A stretch of 64,000 nt of DNA, taken from positions 1 through 64,000 of the forward strand of contig NZ_NPDU01000021.1 of assembly GCF_002811985.1 (NCBI RefSeq), read 5' to 3'. The stretch is from Leptospira adleri. GTDB taxonomy: Bacteria > Spirochaetota > Leptospiria > Leptospirales > Leptospiraceae. The notes beneath the pieces were generated by a model. That model was given only the letters and a program-made list of their open reading frames with translations, ran no database searches and was not told where the DNA came from. Shown piece by piece: positions 1 through 9,683 of the stretch. Position 1 is the stretch's first letter. The number at the start of each line of letters is the position of its first letter. Made by a program: the position numbers and the translations under genes.

Positions 1-96
1 TTATCCTACTCCTAAGTTTCGGATCCGTAATCTTTTTGTAATTCTGCGGTAACAATTCTCTCTTATATTACAGTCACATTTTGATCGGAGATATCG

Positions 97-930
97 ATGA
101 AATTTTCTTCTTTAAAAAAAGAATTCAAATGGGTGACAACCGCACTCATCCTTTCGGGACTCATTTCCCTTTCCACGACTGTAATATTTGCGCAAGATAA
201 AACAACCGAGCCAACTAAAACCGAAACGACTCAGACCGCGCCGGCCGCGGAAGAAGCCAAAGCGGAAACTCCCGCGGCTCCCGCGCCAAAACCCGAAAAA
301 AGCTGGGGCTTTGTCGATCTCTTTCTACTCGGTGGTTGGACCATGTATCCTCTGGCTCTTTCTTCCATCGTCGCTCTTGGAATCATCTTCGAAAGAATCT
401 TCTTCTTATCCACGGCGAAACTTCTTCCAAAAGGTTACAACATAGACTTGGGCGAAGCGATGGATTCGAAAGGACTCGATGCGGTTCAAAGTTTCTTGGA
501 TGAAAGAAAAGATTACAAGATCACTCAGGTTTTGGCCGGAGGGATCGACGTATCATCCGGAGACGCGGAAATTTTCTCCAAAGGTGTGGAAAGAGAAGCG
601 GCGGAAGTAATCACCGTTCTTGAAAGAGGACTCGTTATCTTAGCAGCGGTCTCCACGATCGCTCCACTGATCGGATTCTTGGGAACCGTATCCGGGATGA
701 TCAACGCTTTCGACGCGATTGCAAACGCGGACCAAGTAAACGCAAAAGTGGTTGCAGGCGGTATCAAAGAAGCATTGATCACGACCGCAGCGGGTTTGAT
801 CGTAGCCATCCCTGCGATGACGTTTCACCAATACCTTACCTCAAGAATCGACGGATTTACGTCCGAAATCGAAGAAGCGGCGAACAGAATCTACAAAGAA
901 TTCTTAAAAAGAAATTCTAAAAAAGCTTAA
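97..930 (+). CDS. exbB: ExbB/TolQ/MotA-family proton channel subunit
   Basis: Inner-membrane proton channel subunit that works with ExbD to energise TonB-dependent transport across the outer membrane. The 277-residue protein starts with a hydrophobic signal or anchor (about residues 13-32). A Thr/Ala/Pro/Lys-rich linker follows (35-70), then three membrane segments near 79-104, 173-200 and 218-240. The last two lie in the conserved MotA/TolQ/ExbB region, with the Gly-rich stretch [10 protein letters not shown] and the motif [17 protein letters not shown] sits 6 nt before the ATG and supports this start. It is the first gene of an exbB-exbD-exbD-tonB operon with short spacers. The N-terminal extension is longer than in Escherichia coli ExbB, as is common where a periplasmic leader is present. 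The family is certain; TonB coupling, as against Tol or another role, follows from the tonB-like gene downstream. Confidence 0.95.
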   Translation: MKFSSLKKEFKWVTTALILSGLISLSTTVIFAQDKTTEPTKTETTQTAPAAEEAKAETPAAPAPKPEKSWGFVDLFLLGGWTMYPLALSSIVALGIIFERIFFLSTAKLLPKGYNIDLGEAMDSKGLDAVQSFLDERKDYKITQVLAGGIDVSSGDAEIFSKGVEREAAEVITVLERGLVILAAVSTIAPLIGFLGTVSGMINAFDAIANADQVNAKVVAGGIKEALITTAAGLIVAIPAMTFHQYLTSRIDGFTSEIEEAANRIYKEFLKRNSKKA

Positions 931-957
931 TTCGCTTTTTCTAATAAAGGTATCGGC

Positions 958-1377
958 ATGATCCAGATAAAAAAGAAACGCGTATTGGAAGAGATCTCCG
1001 CTTCTTCGATGTCGGATATCGCATTTCTTCTCTTGGTGTTTTTTATGGTTACGGCAGTATTCTTCGTAAAAGAGGGGTTAAACGTTCAACTCCCGCGAAA
1101 AAACGCCAATCCCACGACCGTCCTAAGGGAAAACGTCTACGAAATTCTCGTGACGGGCGAAACGATAAAGATGAGAAATAAAACCATCGGAACGAAGGAT
1201 TATAGAAATCTAAACGACTTTCGTCAACAATTGAACCTTTTGGAAATTCCGGACATCGCGAACAAGGTTGCGCTCATTAAAACCACCGGCGACACTAAAT
1301 ACGGAAACATGCTGGACGCGCTTTCAGCGGTTCAGTTACGCGGATTCAAGTTGATCTCCGTAAAAAGGTTAAAGTAA
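958..1377 (+). CDS. exbD: ExbD/TolR-family biopolymer transport protein (first copy)
   Basis: ExbD-type partner of the ExbB channel. It has a short cytoplasmic N-terminus, one membrane helix (about residues 18-38, [18 protein letters not shown]) and a periplasmic domain to residue 139. The Asp at the start of the helix (SMSDIAF) is the residue known in the family to carry protons. The ATG lies 27 nt after exbB, and the next gene begins 5 nt after its stop, so the genes are very probably co-transcribed. Two consecutive ExbD genes suggest a hetero-oligomeric ExbD component, which is common in Bacteroidetes and spirochaetes. The family is certain; the transported substrate is unknown. Confidence 0.94.
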   Translation: MIQIKKKRVLEEISASSMSDIAFLLLVFFMVTAVFFVKEGLNVQLPRKNANPTTVLRENVYEILVTGETIKMRNKTIGTKDYRNLNDFRQQLNLLEIPDIANKVALIKTTGDTKYGNMLDALSAVQLRGFKLISVKRLK

Positions 1378-1382
1378 AACCA

Positions 1383-1802
1383 ATGAGTTTAAAAAAGAAA
1401 AAGAATCCACCGAGCATTCCCGTCAGTTCCATGGCGGATATCGCTTTCCTCTTACTCGTATTCTTTATGGTCACTTCGGTTTTGGATACGGATCCCGATA
1501 TACCGATCGCTCTTCCGGACGTTCCCGGCGGAGAACAGTTGAATAAAAAGATCGCGAACATTTATTTGAGCGCGGATCCGGGCAGAACCGTTTTCTACAA
1601 TTCGATCAAGATGCCGATCAACGAAGCGATCAACAATATCAGAGCAAAACTCACGACCACTCCGGACTTAAAAGTTCTCATACACGCCGACAAGGAACTT
1701 CCTTACGCGGAACTGGACCAAGTGTTTGAAACTCTTCAGGATGCCGGCGCACTTAAAATCTCTCTCGTGACTAAAACCACGCAGGGCGGCGGGTTGAAAT
1801 AA
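1383..1802 (+). CDS. exbD: ExbD/TolR-family biopolymer transport protein (second copy)
   Basis: Second ExbD-like subunit of the same operon, also 139 residues, with the same order: basic N-terminus (SLKKKKNPP), a membrane helix with the proton-carrying Asp ([15 protein letters not shown]) and a periplasmic domain. The C-terminal pattern [19 protein letters not shown] is typical of ExbD and TolR. The start is 5 nt after the first exbD, and the stop is 11 nt before the tonB-like start. The two ExbD proteins are clearly paralogous in the helix but diverge in the periplasmic domain, so they are probably not interchangeable. Confidence 0.94.
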   Translation: MSLKKKKNPPSIPVSSMADIAFLLLVFFMVTSVLDTDPDIPIALPDVPGGEQLNKKIANIYLSADPGRTVFYNSIKMPINEAINNIRAKLTTTPDLKVLIHADKELPYAELDQVFETLQDAGALKISLVTKTTQGGGLK

Positions 1803-1813
1803 AGGAACTGGCA

Positions 1814-2392
1814 TTGAATACCGGGACTCAAAATAAACTTAAAAGTAAACTCAAACGTTTTGTTGAGAGATATCCATACGAATCTTGGATCGGACTTTCG
1901 TTCGTTCTACAGATATTGATTCTTTTGTTTTGGTACACTCCTTCGATCGAATTCGATCGTCTGGATAAACTCGTGGAAGAAGTCGCGTTCATCGACAATC
2001 TCTCCATCCAAGAACCGGCCGAAGGAGCTCCCGAAGACGGCGACTTCGAATTAACGGACACGCTCAAAAAGAAAGAGGATCCGAGAATTGCAGGCGCACA
2101 AGACGCGGTCATCTCCGGAGCGACCGCTCCCGTGGATTTGACTCCGAACGTGATCCCGGTATTTACGAGCGACGCGAAAGCGGCGGGAATTTCCGGAACC
2201 ACAACTCTTGAAATCGTAATCGCCGATACGGGTGAAGTGCTCCGAGTGAGATCCGTCGGAAAGGCGTTAGGATTCGGCTTGGAAGAATCCGCCATCGAGG
2301 CCTTTTATAAAAAAAGATATTCACCCTCCATCTTAGAAGGTAAGGCGATCACCGTCAAAGTTTTGATACCGGTTCGTTTTAGTCTTTATTAG
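1814..2392 (+). CDS. tonB: TonB-family energy transducer
   Basis: Periplasm-spanning protein that carries the energy of the ExbB/ExbD motor to outer-membrane receptors. The 192-residue product has a basic N-terminus, one membrane anchor (about residues 24-41, [18 protein letters not shown]), an acidic linker, and a C-terminal TonB fold (about 115-192). The latter shows [13 protein letters not shown] and the late pattern [20 protein letters not shown]. The start is TTG, 11 nt after the second exbD, with an AAAGGAA-type ribosome site. The usual long Pro-rich spacer is short here. A hairpin with a T-rich tail follows and probably ends the operon. No receptor gene is adjacent. Confidence 0.88.
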   Translation: MNTGTQNKLKSKLKRFVERYPYESWIGLSFVLQILILLFWYTPSIEFDRLDKLVEEVAFIDNLSIQEPAEGAPEDGDFELTDTLKKKEDPRIAGAQDAVISGATAPVDLTPNVIPVFTSDAKAAGISGTTTLEIVIADTGEVLRVRSVGKALGFGLEESAIEAFYKKRYSPSILEGKAITVKVLIPVRFSLY

Positions 2393-2412
2393 CATTCCAA
2401 TTCAAAATCAAA

Positions 2413-2456
2413 GGACAGGGTTTAGACTCTGTCCCATTTCCTCTTTTTCTTTTATC
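2413..2456 (+). terminator. Probable rho-independent terminator of the exbB-tonB operon
   Basis: GGACAG at 2413-2418 pairs with CTGTCC at 2429-2434 across a 10-nt loop with some internal pairing. A pyrimidine-rich tract with several T runs follows (about 2437-2456). It lies 20 nt after the tonB stop. The stem is only 6 bp, so the call is moderate. Confidence 0.55.
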
Positions 2457-2524
2457 TAGTTGCAATCCGGGAAAAACCGAATTTTCTTTGTAACTTCGAA
2501 AGTTTTCTTCCGAAGAATCCAGCG

Positions 2525-3049
2525 ATGTTACACATTCAGTTTAAGAATATACGAAATACCTTTAATCAACTCGCGGATCTACTTTCCACGATCGAGGAAA
2601 CCGATTATTCCCGGGAGATCACTCAAGTAAAAGGATCGAGTATCGGAAAACACGTACGTCATTGTATGGAGGTTTTGGAGAATCTGGTCGGCGGAATCGA
2701 TACGTCCGGACTTTCCTATGACCGTAGAAAAAGAAATCCTCTCTATGAAACCTCTCCTCTCGCGGCCAGAGATAAAATTTTCGAATTATTAAGCGAATTA
2801 GAATCGATCGACGAGAATAAGATGATCGAACTTTCCTATCTTTTGGATCCGGAAACCGGACTGGAAGGCAAAACGATCAGCAATCTCAAACGGGAATTCT
2901 TATACGTCCAGGATCATACGATCCATCACATGGCGATCATCAAAATTTACGCGGAGTGTTTTTTAAGCGATGTTTCCCTACCGAAAGAATTTGGAGTTGC
3001 CTTTTCGACTCTTCAGTTCCAGAAAAAAACAACTCACAAAGAAACCTAA
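2525..3049 (+). CDS. DinB-like (YfiT-type fold) metal-binding protein
   Basis: A 174-residue soluble protein resembling the DinB/YfiT four-helix fold, whose members often bind a metal through three histidines. Visible candidates are H43 and H46 in GKHVRHCMEVL and the pair in QDHTIHHMAI (about 128-136), which match the family positions well. The likely role is a small thiol- or metal-dependent transferase or a stress protein; the substrate is unknown. It starts at an ATG 132 nt after tonB, beyond a terminator. Its 3' end overlaps the next gene by about 80 nt in another frame, which is unusually long. Confidence 0.7.
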   Translation: MLHIQFKNIRNTFNQLADLLSTIEETDYSREITQVKGSSIGKHVRHCMEVLENLVGGIDTSGLSYDRRKRNPLYETSPLAARDKIFELLSELESIDENKMIELSYLLDPETGLEGKTISNLKREFLYVQDHTIHHMAIIKIYAECFLSDVSLPKEFGVAFSTLQFQKKTTHKET

Positions 3050-4130
3050 TCGGAAAAAAAACTTTGGTAGAATCCCGTCATGGGAAATCTCGTTCGGAAA
3101 AATATCCAAACCCGAGTTCTGGCCGGCTTGGCTCTTTTATGCGCCGTTGGTTCCGTATATAGTCTATTTGACGGTTCGTAACGGAGGATTCGGAACGATC
3201 TGCGCGGCCAACCCCGGGATCGACTTAGGCGGCTTGGTGGGAGAATCCAAAAATGAAATTCTCAAAAACATATCCTCCGATCATATATTAAGATTTCATA
3301 AAATTTCAAGAATCGATTCGGAAACCGATCTAAAAAACATTAGAACATCTTTCGCAACTAATACATTCCAATATCCTTATATTCTAAAACCGGACGCCGG
3401 ACAAAGAGGCGCGGGAGTAAGGCTCGTAAAAGAGGAGGAAGACGCGGTTCGATATATATCCGAAACAAACGTTGACTTTATCATGCAGGAATATCACCCG
3501 GGACCGATGGAAGCCGGAATTTTTTATTACCGTTTGCCGAAAGAAAAAAAGGGAAATATTTTTTCCATAACCAGGAAAACGTTTCCGATCGTCGAAGGAA
3601 ACGGAATATCTTCGCTTGGAGAATTGATCTTAAACCATCCTCGATTTCGATATCAATCTAAGGTCTTTCAAGAAAGACATGAAAAACAATGGAACAGAAT
3701 TCTTGCAAAGGGAGAAAAAATGAGACTCGCCGAAGCGGGGAATCATTGTCAAGGAACTCTATTTTCGGACGGAAGCGATCTGATTACCGAAGCCTTGGGT
3801 GAAAAAATCGATCAAATCTCCCGAACCTTCTCCGGTTTTTACTTTGGAAGATACGACGTTCGATACCAATCGGATGAAAAATTAAAATTAGGACAAGAAT
3901 TCGGAATCGTAGAATTAAACGGAATCACTTCCGAATCCACAAACCTCTACGATCCAAAATTTTCGGTTTTGGAAATGTACTCGATTCTTTTTAGACAATG
4001 GAATCTTCTTTTTCGAATCGGTTCCGAAAACCGCAAATCGGGCGTTCCTAAAACGAGCTTGTATGAGATCGTTCGAGTTCTGCTTCGATTCTACGCGGGA
4101 AACAGAAAAGTAACCGATCGATCCGATTGA
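2970..4130 (+). CDS. ATP-grasp domain protein, putative carboxylate ligase
   Basis: A protein of up to 386 residues with an ATP-grasp core. The nucleotide-binding strand-loop YPYILKPDAGQRGAGVRLV (about 134-152) holds the Lys and the Gly-rich loop. Later acidic metal ligands fit the pattern FGIVELNGITSES (about 311-323). Such enzymes join a carboxylate to an amine, thiol or phosphate acceptor with ATP. The substrate cannot be told from sequence. The only ATG is at 2970, inside the DinB-like gene. The first residues (to about 30) are basic and low in complexity, and the conserved part seems to start near WEISFGK (about 42). No better in-frame start was seen after 3000, so the true start is uncertain. 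Translation coupled to the upstream gene is likely. Confidence 0.72.
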   Translation: MFPYRKNLELPFRLFSSRKKQLTKKPNRKKNFGRIPSWEISFGKISKPEFWPAWLFYAPLVPYIVYLTVRNGGFGTICAANPGIDLGGLVGESKNEILKNISSDHILRFHKISRIDSETDLKNIRTSFATNTFQYPYILKPDAGQRGAGVRLVKEEEDAVRYISETNVDFIMQEYHPGPMEAGIFYYRLPKEKKGNIFSITRKTFPIVEGNGISSLGELILNHPRFRYQSKVFQERHEKQWNRILAKGEKMRLAEAGNHCQGTLFSDGSDLITEALGEKIDQISRTFSGFYFGRYDVRYQSDEKLKLGQEFGIVELNGITSESTNLYDPKFSVLEMYSILFRQWNLLFRIGSENRKSGVPKTSLYEIVRVLLRFYAGNRKVTDRSD

Positions 4131-4214
4131 ATTTATCGAAAAGAATTCGGTTTTTAAGAACTCTTTGGAAATAAATGATTTATCTCCGACGAAAGGAAAT
4201 CTAGGATATCGAGA

Positions 4215-5516
4215 ATGACCGATCAAGTTCTAAAGTTCGTATATTTCATGTTTGGAGATCCGAAGAAAAATTCTTTGGAACACAGGCTTTTTAATACCGT
4301 CGCCTTTGTAAACGGCGCGCTTAATATTTTCGGCGCCTTTTCTTCTTTTTATCTCGAGAATTTCATGGTTATCTTTCTCTTAAACCTCGTCTCGGGAGTT
4401 CTTTTGACGGGAATGTATCTGATCTCTCGGATCAAAAGCGTATATTATTCCCTGTTCTGGCCCTTCAATCTAACGATCTTAGCATATCTTTCTTCCATGT
4501 GGTTTTTTAACGGAGGATCGATCGGCGGAAATCACTACTACTTCATTCCCGCCCTCGTGATCGCGACAATTCTATTAAGGAATCATAATGTATGGCTCGT
4601 GTATCTGATCTACGCGGCCGCGACCGCATTCCTCTACGCCGCCGAATTCCACAATAGACAATGGATCAAGGCGTATCCCAACGAAACGGAAAGATATTTG
4701 GACGCGGGGGGAAATTATCTTTTTGTGCAGATTCTTACCGGACTTTTGATCTTCATTCTAACGAGAAATCTGAACATAGAAAGAAAAAAATCCGATTCTT
4801 TATTGTTGAATATTCTTCCCGAAACGGTCGCAGAGGAGTTAAAAAGAAACGATTCGGTGGCCCCGGTCCGTTACGAAAACGTAACCGTACTTTTTACGGA
4901 CATGGCGGGCTTTACACAAATCGCGGAAACGATGACGCCGGAAGAATTGTTAAGCGAACTGGATCTTTTTTTCCGCAAATTCGACTCGATCATAAAAAAT
5001 CACAGAATGGAAAAAATAAAAACGATCGGCGACGCTTATATGGCGGCGGGAGGACTCCCCGTAAAAAATAAAACGCATTGTATCGATGCGGTCCTTTGCG
5101 GATTGGAATTTCAAAGATTTATGAATTTAAAAAAACGGGAAAGAGAAAGTAAGAATCTTCCTTTTTGGGAACTCAGACTCGGAATTCATACGGGTTCGGT
5201 GGTGGCGGGAATAGTAGGAACTGATAAGTTTGCGTACGATATCTGGGGAGATACGGTCAACACCGCGAGCAGAATGGAAAGCTCTGGAATACCGGGAGAA
5301 GTCAACGTTTCCAGCGAGACATACGAAAACATCAAAGACTTTTTTATCTGCGAGCACAGAGGAAAGATAAAGGCTAAGAACAAAGGTGAAATCGATATGT
5401 ATCTCGTAAAAGGAATCCGAGAGGGCCTTTACGAACCCGATAACCCTTCCTTACCGAATTCGACTTTCTTGAGATTCTACGGACAGATACAAAGGGGAGA
5501 ATTTCCGGCAGCGTAG
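4215..5516 (+). CDS. Membrane-bound class III adenylate/guanylate cyclase
   Basis: A 433-residue protein that makes a cyclic nucleotide from ATP (or GTP) on the cytoplasmic side of the inner membrane. The N-terminal half (about residues 25-200) is hydrophobic, with roughly six membrane helices, and probably senses a membrane signal. The catalytic domain (about 215-410) has both metal-binding aspartates: D229 in LFTDMAGFT and the Asp of IKTIGDAYM. It also has the base-selecting Lys-Asp pair (EKIKTIGD and FAYDIWGDTVNTASRM), which points to ATP as substrate. Leptospira genomes carry many such cyclases. The gene stands alone, 84 nt after the ATP-grasp gene and 15 nt before the hydrolase. Confidence 0.93.
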   Translation: MTDQVLKFVYFMFGDPKKNSLEHRLFNTVAFVNGALNIFGAFSSFYLENFMVIFLLNLVSGVLLTGMYLISRIKSVYYSLFWPFNLTILAYLSSMWFFNGGSIGGNHYYFIPALVIATILLRNHNVWLVYLIYAAATAFLYAAEFHNRQWIKAYPNETERYLDAGGNYLFVQILTGLLIFILTRNLNIERKKSDSLLLNILPETVAEELKRNDSVAPVRYENVTVLFTDMAGFTQIAETMTPEELLSELDLFFRKFDSIIKNHRMEKIKTIGDAYMAAGGLPVKNKTHCIDAVLCGLEFQRFMNLKKRERESKNLPFWELRLGIHTGSVVAGIVGTDKFAYDIWGDTVNTASRMESSGIPGEVNVSSETYENIKDFFICEHRGKIKAKNKGEIDMYLVKGIREGLYEPDNPSLPNSTFLRFYGQIQRGEFPAA

Positions 5517-5531
5517 ACGGACGATTATAAA

Positions 5532-6461
<930 letters not shown>

Positions 6462-6845
6462 AATAAGGTTTTGCGACGCGCTGTAAATTGATTTTCTAAA
6501 ACGAAAAATTCAAATCTCTCTTGATCTCTCGAAAGAAAATGTTGCGCAGAAAGATTTCTTCATTAAATTCTGATCCGGAGCGTATGTATTCGAAAATTTC
6601 TTTGAAACAGATCGTTGCTACGTTTTTGAGGCATTCTTGTTGATCTGGATAAAGTATGAGATCCTACGTTAGACTCTGAGGAAAGTCCTTTGAAATTTGA
6701 GGTTAAACTTCGTCCGAGAAGGTGATTTCAGAATTTATTTCTCATCTTCAGGCAATGCTCGCCGGAAATAGAAACGAGTTTTACATTCGGAATATACGAT
6801 AAAATATTCAGTTTTTAGAATACATTAAATACATAATTCTTCGAG
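6462..6845. other. Intergenic region without a recognised gene
   Basis: About 380 nt between the convergent hydrolase gene and tail module. No convincing ORF or RNA gene is seen. AAAGTATGAGATCCTACGTT at 6651-6670 is a diverged copy of the dispersed GTATGAGTTCCTAC repeat found elsewhere in this window. Confidence 0.6.
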
Positions 6846-6874
6846 AAAAATGCGCGCGTCAAAAGACGCACGCA
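6846..6874 (-). terminator. Rho-independent terminator of the tail module
   Basis: On the minus strand TGCGTGCGTC pairs with GACGCGCGCA (10 bp with one G-U pair) around a TTTT loop, followed by TTTTTC. It begins 10 nt after the stop of the last tail gene, and marks the end of the transcript. Confidence 0.85.
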
Positions 6875-6883
6875 TTAAAATAC

Positions 6884-7612
6884 TCAATCCAATTCCCAAC
6901 CGGAATGGATATCGATCTCACAGAAATCTTGCACAGTAACAATCTTGTTTACCCTTGCCTTTAGCTGACTCGCAAATTCCAACAACTTCGCTTTGTGAAA
7001 CGCTCCGTCCTTTGCGACTTGTCTAACCTGAAAAGGAGTATGAATTTTCCATTCTTTTTGACTCTCACCGTTCCTACACTTCAAAGGAACGTCGACCTCC
7101 GGAAAAACGGCTCCGTTTAAATTCATTTGATCGTCCCGATCAAATGAATAGTGATGTGAAGATCCCAAGGCCATCGACAAAAAACCGTATATGATCTTTT
7201 CAGAACAAAGAGCGTTGATGTCGTGAATCATATCTTTTTTCTTTGAGACGATATCCAACTTCCAACCGGAGGCGGTGTGGATTTGATGGGGAATTATATT
7301 TTCGTTTTCATCTCGAAGAGGATTATCCTCCGTTTCAGCTTCCGAATCCAGTTTGTCATTCCAGTCCTGGAGCATTCTTTCTCGCGCCGTTTTTTTATCA
7401 TAAACGGACTTTGGCTGAAAAGCCACCGCAACATCATCACCATCGAGCGCCGCCTCAAATTTATCCTGAATTCCCGGATTGTAATGAATTGCATAGACGA
7501 CCTTGTGCTGCGTCTCATCAAACGAATGCCAAGCATTTTTACCGTTTAATTTCCGAGGATCCGAATTGATCCAGAGCACTTTGTTACTTTCCTTTTCTAT
7601 AATATAATTCAT
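6884..7612 (-). CDS. Phage tail-associated protein with DUF4376-like C-terminus
   Basis: The last gene of the contractile-tail module, 242 residues. Its C-terminal half (from GWKLDIVSKKKDMIHDIN, about residue 118) resembles DUF4376, a domain found at the ends of phage tail-fibre loci. The pattern SHHYSFDRDDQMNL is typical of it. The N-terminal part (MNYIIEKESNKVLWINSD) looks like a small adaptor. The start overlaps the collar-fibre stop by 4 nt (ATGA). By position it is probably a fibre assembly chaperone or a fibre-tip protein, but this is inference. Confidence 0.72.
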   Translation of the reverse strand: MNYIIEKESNKVLWINSDPRKLNGKNAWHSFDETQHKVVYAIHYNPGIQDKFEAALDGDDVAVAFQPKSVYDKKTARERMLQDWNDKLDSEAETEDNPLRDENENIIPHQIHTASGWKLDIVSKKKDMIHDINALCSEKIIYGFLSMALGSSHHYSFDRDDQMNLNGAVFPEVDVPLKCRNGESQKEWKIHTPFQVRQVAKDGAFHKAKLLEFASQLKARVNKIVTVQDFCEIDIHSGWELD

Positions 7613-8463
7613 GCTACCCTCACTTTGTATTTTACTGCTACGTAAGCAGGCGTGGTTTCGTTTCCGGTTCGCGGAGTGCCGTTATTATAAGCGATCGCAT
7701 AATCTGTCGTGGACCGATGATCTGCACCAGTGAAACCACCTCCCCCCGTTGGACCGGCAGTATAGTTATAAGGAAATCCATTTAAGACTTGGTGGCCGTG
7801 CTCTTGGAACTGATCTTGTCCTTCAAACCCGATGCCTCCTCCATCATAGTTCCCGCCGGCCGCCTTGGCTCTTGTTCCATGCAGTCCGGCTCCTCTTGCA
7901 AAAAGACCTCGCCTATCCGGAACATTGAACGTAGTAGCTCCGTCCCCGAAACCATATTCAGTATTTAGAATCATCTCGCCCGTTTGAGAGGAAGTAAGAT
8001 CCAATACGCTACCCGTCGGTGTGGATGAAATTTGGAAATCGTTTGTAGTCGGATTTCTCACGTAGTATTTTGTGAGAGCAGTAACTCCTCCTCCCGTGAA
8101 TGCAAATTTGACGATTTGTCCTTCGATCAACCCGTGAGAAGCAACGCTGATTCGATCACTAGCGGGAACGATACCGGTTACGTTCTTTCGAACCAAGTTC
8201 CAAAGCGCCGAGTATGTGGTCCGCGAAATCGCCTGAGCATTTGCCTCCTTAAACAAAACCGATGAGGCTTGGTCCAAATTATCTTCTATGATTCCGCCTA
8301 ACGGAACCTGTGCACCGGAAAGATTCAAATCCGTTTGATCAATTCGATCCTTCAAATATTGATCATTCGAATATTGACGATCGATTTCATCATTAATAAG
8401 GTCGCCGTCCGCCGGCGTGCTCTTTGACCAAGTCCTTGTTTTTGTAGCGTTGAATACTGCCAT
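7609..8463 (-). CDS. Tail fibre protein with phage collar domain
   Basis: A 284-residue fibre or receptor-binding protein. The N-terminus (MAVFNATKTRTWSKSTPADGD) probably joins the baseplate. The C-terminal part carries the phage tail-collar pattern (SALWNLVRK, then YGFGDGATTFNVPDRRG and LFARGAG, about 75-200). A Gly-rich tip contains HGHQVL, and the end AYVAVKYKVRVA is typical of collar fibres. AAAGGAG lies 6 nt before the ATG. This gene would set the target range of the particle. A 245-nt gap separates it from the upstream DUF2612 gene, the only break in an otherwise gapless operon, so it may have been exchanged as a unit. Confidence 0.88.
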   Translation of the reverse strand: MAVFNATKTRTWSKSTPADGDLINDEIDRQYSNDQYLKDRIDQTDLNLSGAQVPLGGIIEDNLDQASSVLFKEANAQAISRTTYSALWNLVRKNVTGIVPASDRISVASHGLIEGQIVKFAFTGGGVTALTKYYVRNPTTNDFQISSTPTGSVLDLTSSQTGEMILNTEYGFGDGATTFNVPDRRGLFARGAGLHGTRAKAAGGNYDGGGIGFEGQDQFQEHGHQVLNGFPYNYTAGPTGGGGFTGADHRSTTDYAIAYNNGTPRTGNETTPAYVAVKYKVRVA

Positions 8464-8708
8464 TGTTACTCCTTTACGTTCATATAATATTGATTGAATG
8501 TATTTTAAATTGATTGAATTTTACAAACTCCTTTGATCTTTTTTGTCATACTTGCGCTCCTTGAATCAATCCTGCCTCAGCCAAACCGTTTTCTTTCCGA
8601 CCCTTTTGACTTGCGGAAGGAAAACGGATCTCTGCAAGTTAGGGAATCGAGACTTCATTTCGATCTAGATTCCTGTTTTTCGAACCTCATCTTTCTCACA
8701 AAAATTGA
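8464..8708 (-). other. Gap inside the tail operon, with a possible 14-codon ORF
   Basis: This is the only sizeable gap in the tail module. On the minus strand an ATG at 8549 is preceded by AAGGAG with a 7-nt spacer and reads 14 codons (MTKKIKGVCKIQSI) to a TAA ending at 8505. ATTCAATCAAT occurs twice between it and the fibre gene. The tiny ORF may be a leader peptide or a remnant; no function can be assigned. No clear promoter is seen. Confidence 0.35.
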
Positions 8709-9683
8709 TCATTGAAAATCCTCTTGAACTACGAAGTTATAAAGAATCAGATTGTCCTTCGCCTTTGAAGGAAAGGTTTTGAGAAAGAGTAAACTTCCGT
8801 TTTCGTCAAAGAGTCCGAGCTCGTTGATGGAGGCGCCAATAGCTTCGGATTGTTTCAGAGTCGTCTCGAAGATTCTTGTACCATCGGGTTGAGTCCTTAT
8901 TTCCACGGCCTTTCTAAGAACTTCGTTTTGCAATCCAGTGTCCTCCGCTTGTGGAACTCTCGGTTCGCCCTCGTTCACTCCTCCGACCCCGAACGCAACC
9001 TCATAAGGTTGGATTCTTATATTAGAATCCGATAATAGAGTCGAGGCGTCCAACGCCCACCCCCCGTCCAAAAAAGGGGTTCGAAGCGCGGCTCCATACA
9101 GGCGCCCGGATTGAGTCGATGTTTCGAAACGATAACTAATGACGGCCTTAACGCCGCCCGCTCGAATCTGAGCGATCGCCTTATTGAACTCAGGCGCAAC
9201 CACGACGGAATCGACCGATCCGGAAAAGATCACTCGAATCGTGGCGGGCCTCTTTGTATTCCCGGAAAGGGGAAATTCTCCGTTGAGCGTCAACGAGCCG
9301 TCGAGATATTGAGGAACACCTCCGTAACAAAGTTCTTGAATTTCATACAAAGTCCCCGTTCCGGCGAGAATCTGAGATCCGATTTCATTCATAGAATGAA
9401 TATCTCCTTTCGACTTTCTTTTTTGTCTCGCGATCGAAAGGAAAATCTTATAACGAAAATCATCCATTGCTTCTCGTGGTTGTTTTAAGTTTTTTCCGAT
9501 CAGATCCAGGACGCTTCCGGTTTGTGTGCGAAAGTCCGTCAAACCGCGCAACGACTCAAAAACTAAATTGACTTCGTTTAACAATTCTAGATCCGCATTC
9601 CATCTTTTTCCGATCTTAGAATTCGGATCGCGTGTAAAAAGCGAGGAAGGGTATTTTTGTAAAACCTCGATAACCGATGTCAT
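8709..9683 (-). CDS. Baseplate/tail protein of the DUF2612 type (Mu gp48-like position)
   Basis: A 325-residue protein from the ATG at 9683, which overlaps the baseplate J stop by 4 nt and has AGGTG 9 nt upstream. A longer reading from 9860 lies wholly in the J gene and is rejected. The N-terminal 130 residues show the DUF2612 pattern: RTQTGSVLDLIGKNLKQPRE, then DDFRYKIFLSIARQKRKSKG. This family takes the place of tail protein I next to baseplate J in Mu-like systems. The C-terminal part (from about 215) looks like a fibre-attachment domain with Gly-rich strands. The role is to link the baseplate to the fibre. Confidence 0.82.
   Translation of the reverse strand: MTSVIEVLQKYPSSLFTRDPNSKIGKRWNADLELLNEVNLVFESLRGLTDFRTQTGSVLDLIGKNLKQPREAMDDFRYKIFLSIARQKRKSKGDIHSMNEIGSQILAGTGTLYEIQELCYGGVPQYLDGSLTLNGEFPLSGNTKRPATIRVIFSGSVDSVVVAPEFNKAIAQIRAGGVKAVISYRFETSTQSGRLYGAALRTPFLDGGWALDASTLLSDSNIRIQPYEVAFGVGGVNEGEPRVPQAEDTGLQNEVLRKAVEIRTQPDGTRIFETTLKQSEAIGASINELGLFDENGSLLFLKTFPSKAKDNLILYNFVVQEDFQ

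Noticed and set aside
8533..8715. 60-codon plus-strand reading in the tail-operon gap
   Set aside because: Opposite in direction to the operon, no ribosome site, overlaps the DUF2612 gene end.
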